DNA from: Ecdyonurus torrentis
Lineage: Eukaryota; Arthropoda; Insecta; Ephemeroptera; Heptageniidae
Assembly: GCA_949318235.1 (NCBI GenBank)
Contig: OX439129.1
Location: 5,956,821-6,020,820, forward strand
Length of the DNA stretch: 64,000 nt
Direction of reading: 5' to 3'
Each line of letters opens with the position of its first letter. Position 1 is the first letter of the stretch. A program made the position numbers and the translations under genes. This document shows positions 62,454 through 64,000 of the stretch, one piece after another. The notes under the pieces were generated by a model. The model made no database searches. It was given only the letters and a program-made list of their open reading frames with translations, and was not told the DNA's origin.

Positions 62454-63626
62454 ATAAGAATGTACGGTAATTAATTTATACCGTATATAGCCTCTCCAAT
62501 ACTACTGTGAAGTGGGACGACTTTGCCACCCCATTTGCCGCCCACTGCCGTGTAATACTTGCAAGTTAATGATTTTTTTGTATTGTGAGATATGTAGACC
62601 ATGTACGGTAGGTTTTACAGTCAGCAAATTTCTGACTGAAATTTCTGGGTGAAAAATGGGGCAACAAAGTACAGTAATCATTTATTAGAAAAACACTGCC
62701 TTTTTTAATTCAGTTAAAATTTTCAAACGTAACCAACTCAACTCCACCTCCTTACATATTGTTGTTCCTGAACATGATGCTATATGTATTTGTGTTTACA
62801 GATCTGCCCAGAATGGCAATCACTATGAGCAAGGCTGGCCCAACAGTTGTTACGTGGTATCCAAGGTTGGTGTCAGCGCACTCACTGTCATCCAGCAGAG
62901 AGCTTTTGACGCTGACGTCAGCAGGCCTGACATCGTGGTGAACAGCGTGCACCCTGGCTACGTTGACACAGATATGACCAGTCACAAGGGACCTCTTACT
63001 ATTGAAGAAGGTAAGATAATCTGCAGTGTAAAACATTAACATAGCAAGGTAAAATCTTTCAAGAGTTTAAAGTAAAATATCAGCTATACTAATTGGTATT
63101 TTTCATGTACATATAGAATAAGAATTTTGTGAACCACTCTTTTCTATACTAATAATCAAGGTTATAGGAAGACATAAATATAAAAATATGTTTGGAAGAT
63201 GAGCATTTAGTTGACACATCTTAACCCAAATAACCAAAATAAATGAACCCCCATTGATATAACGTACAGTTTGAAACCTGAAATTTATAATTTACAGCTC
63301 TGGCCAAAAGTTTAAGAACAGGGTAGCGGCAGCTGCAGCGGGTTTCCATAAAGATAGGATAGTGTGGTTGAGAGTTGCCTATACAAATTGTTCTCAAACT
63401 TTTGGCCAGAGCTGTACAGTACAAAGACAATTATATTGATATAACATATAGTTCAAAACCTGACATATTTATGATGTACAATGTTATTGTTGTGGTTGCA
63501 GGTGCTCGTGCCCCACTACACTTGGCGCTGCTCATCCCCGACGCCAAGGAGCCACGTGGTCAGTACGTCTGGAGAGACTGCAGTATCGTGGACTGGGTCA
63601 ACGGACCAATGCCGGCTGCAGTCTGA
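60085..63626 (+). CDS. CBR1: Carbonyl reductase 1-type short-chain dehydrogenase (NADPH), six exons
   Basis: Exons 60085-60108, 60619-60747, 61090-61221, 61774-62027, 62802-63010 and 63502-63626 join in frame to 290 residues, against about 277 for human CBR1. The family reduces carbonyl compounds (quinones, aldehydes, ketones) with NADPH in the cytosol. The Rossmann motif is TGGNKGIG (10-17). NNAA (88-91) is a variant of the usual NNAG. Catalytic Ser is in VVNVSSS (about 139), and the Tyr-Lys pair is in CYVVSK (about Y197, K201). The CBR-type insert is present between Ser and Tyr (EQELCHLMQQFVQ...NHYEQGWPNSCY), and VHPGYVDTDM and PDAKEPRGQYVW follow. All catalytic residues are intact, so it should be active. 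It is head to head with RPLP0. Confidence 0.95.
60800..61040. repeat. Interspersed repeat family N, copy 2 (CBR1 intron 2)
   Basis: Shares CATTATTTCATTCAGGG, GTGTGGTTTTGAAATT, GTTTGAAGTTGA and GGGGCTGAGCA in order with 38165-38380. Confidence 0.65.
62100..62224. mobile_element. Foldback element, family G copy 4 (CBR1 intron 4)
   Basis: GGGGTGAAATTGAAATCCAATCA and TGATTGGAGTTTACATTTCACC close the arms, followed by CAGTTGAC. Closely matches 51210-51325. Confidence 0.85.
62417..62448. repeat. Poly-T tract in CBR1 intron 4
   Basis: About 32 consecutive T. Confidence 0.95.
63293..63416. mobile_element. Tc1-like MITE, family H copy 3 (124 bp, CBR1 intron 5)
   Basis: TACAGCTCTGGCCAAAAGTT and AACTTTTGGCCAGAGCTGTA are exact inverted complements, including the TA target bases. 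Ends 85 bp before the exon 6 acceptor. Tips with CAG...TGGCCAAAAGT are typical of Tc1-like transposons. No transposase. Confidence 0.9.
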
Positions 63627-64000
63627 TCTCTTGCTAGATATACACATACAGGGAATATAGCTGACTTTGATCACCAATTGTAATATGTAGACATTTACCC
63701 CCGTAAGCTGCGACGCTAAATAACTAGTTAAACCGTAGTTAAGTTGTTATTTTGATTGTTGCAACAATTAAAAAAAGATAACTAAGGTTTAACTAGAGGT
63801 TGCAGCTTACAGGCCTTAGTATGATTTCTGAAGAAGTTTCTAACACACGACATATAACCATTAGAAGTCAAAAGTGCTTTCGAGAGGAAGCAAATTATGT
63901 CAGGAGATTAAAGATTTGGTTTTAACTAAGCAAAACTGATCTTGATATTTTTGAAATAGCAGTAACAAACTTAAGTCTTGGTCAGTAAAATGCTAATTAT
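63627..64000. other. CBR1 3' flank with a short inverted repeat
   Basis: GTAAGCTGCGACGCTAAATAACTAG.TTAAAC...AACTTGTTA near 63702-63740 is mirrored imperfectly by TAACTAAGGTTTAACTAG...GCAGCTTAC near 63778-63810. No gene; no clear AATAAA before the window ends. Confidence 0.45.

Overview
This is a eukaryotic nuclear window: AT-rich, full of microsatellites and short inverted-repeat elements, with small exons joined by GT-AG introns. The gene set and the wording of the proteins suggest an arthropod. The very long GA/CA/T runs and dense MITE load make a crustacean my best guess, but this is inference and no marker gene fixes the species. A run of exactly 200 N (30143-30342) marks an assembly gap.

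Eight genes can be assembled exon by exon. Reading frame is kept across every junction except the open last donor of the first, partial gene: (1) the first coding exon of a PP2A B56 regulatory subunit (minus strand, 21986-22130), whose remaining exons must lie beyond the left edge; (2) JKAMP (plus, 23287-29131); (3) DNAAF10/WDR92 (minus, 39028-33352); (4) a TTLL15-type tubulin ligase-like protein with a membrane anchor (plus, 39462-47075); (5) ribosomal protein RPLP0 (minus, 59564-50693); (6) and (7) two unrecognised acidic, Ser/Glu-rich proteins (plus, 52943-54438 and 56100-57147), both nested in the long third coding intron of RPLP0; (8) a carbonyl-reductase-type SDR (plus, 60085-63626).

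Layout: 1-21985 has no recognisable exon and is probably mostly first intron of the B56 gene. It holds long microsatellites, MITE-like foldbacks and a 1.4-kb array of a 34-bp satellite with a roughly 553-bp higher-order duplication. The six conserved genes form three head-to-head pairs (B56/JKAMP, DNAAF10/TTLL15, RPLP0/CBR1), each with a short shared promoter interval; between pairs the genes converge tail to tail.

Introns and spacers are filled with short non-autonomous DNA transposons and foldback elements in at least ten families. Three hAT-type elements have 8-bp target duplications (two perfect, one 7 of 8). Three elements have Tc1-like tips. Several insertions are nested.

The most interesting items are the two nested orphan genes, each with a tiny first coding exon, an acidic body and a basic C-terminal tail; a pair of related hairpins in two RPLP0 introns whose stems differ by paired changes, suggesting an intronic structured RNA; and the DNAAF10/TTLL15 divergent pair, which couples a dynein-assembly factor with a tubulin-modifying-enzyme relative.
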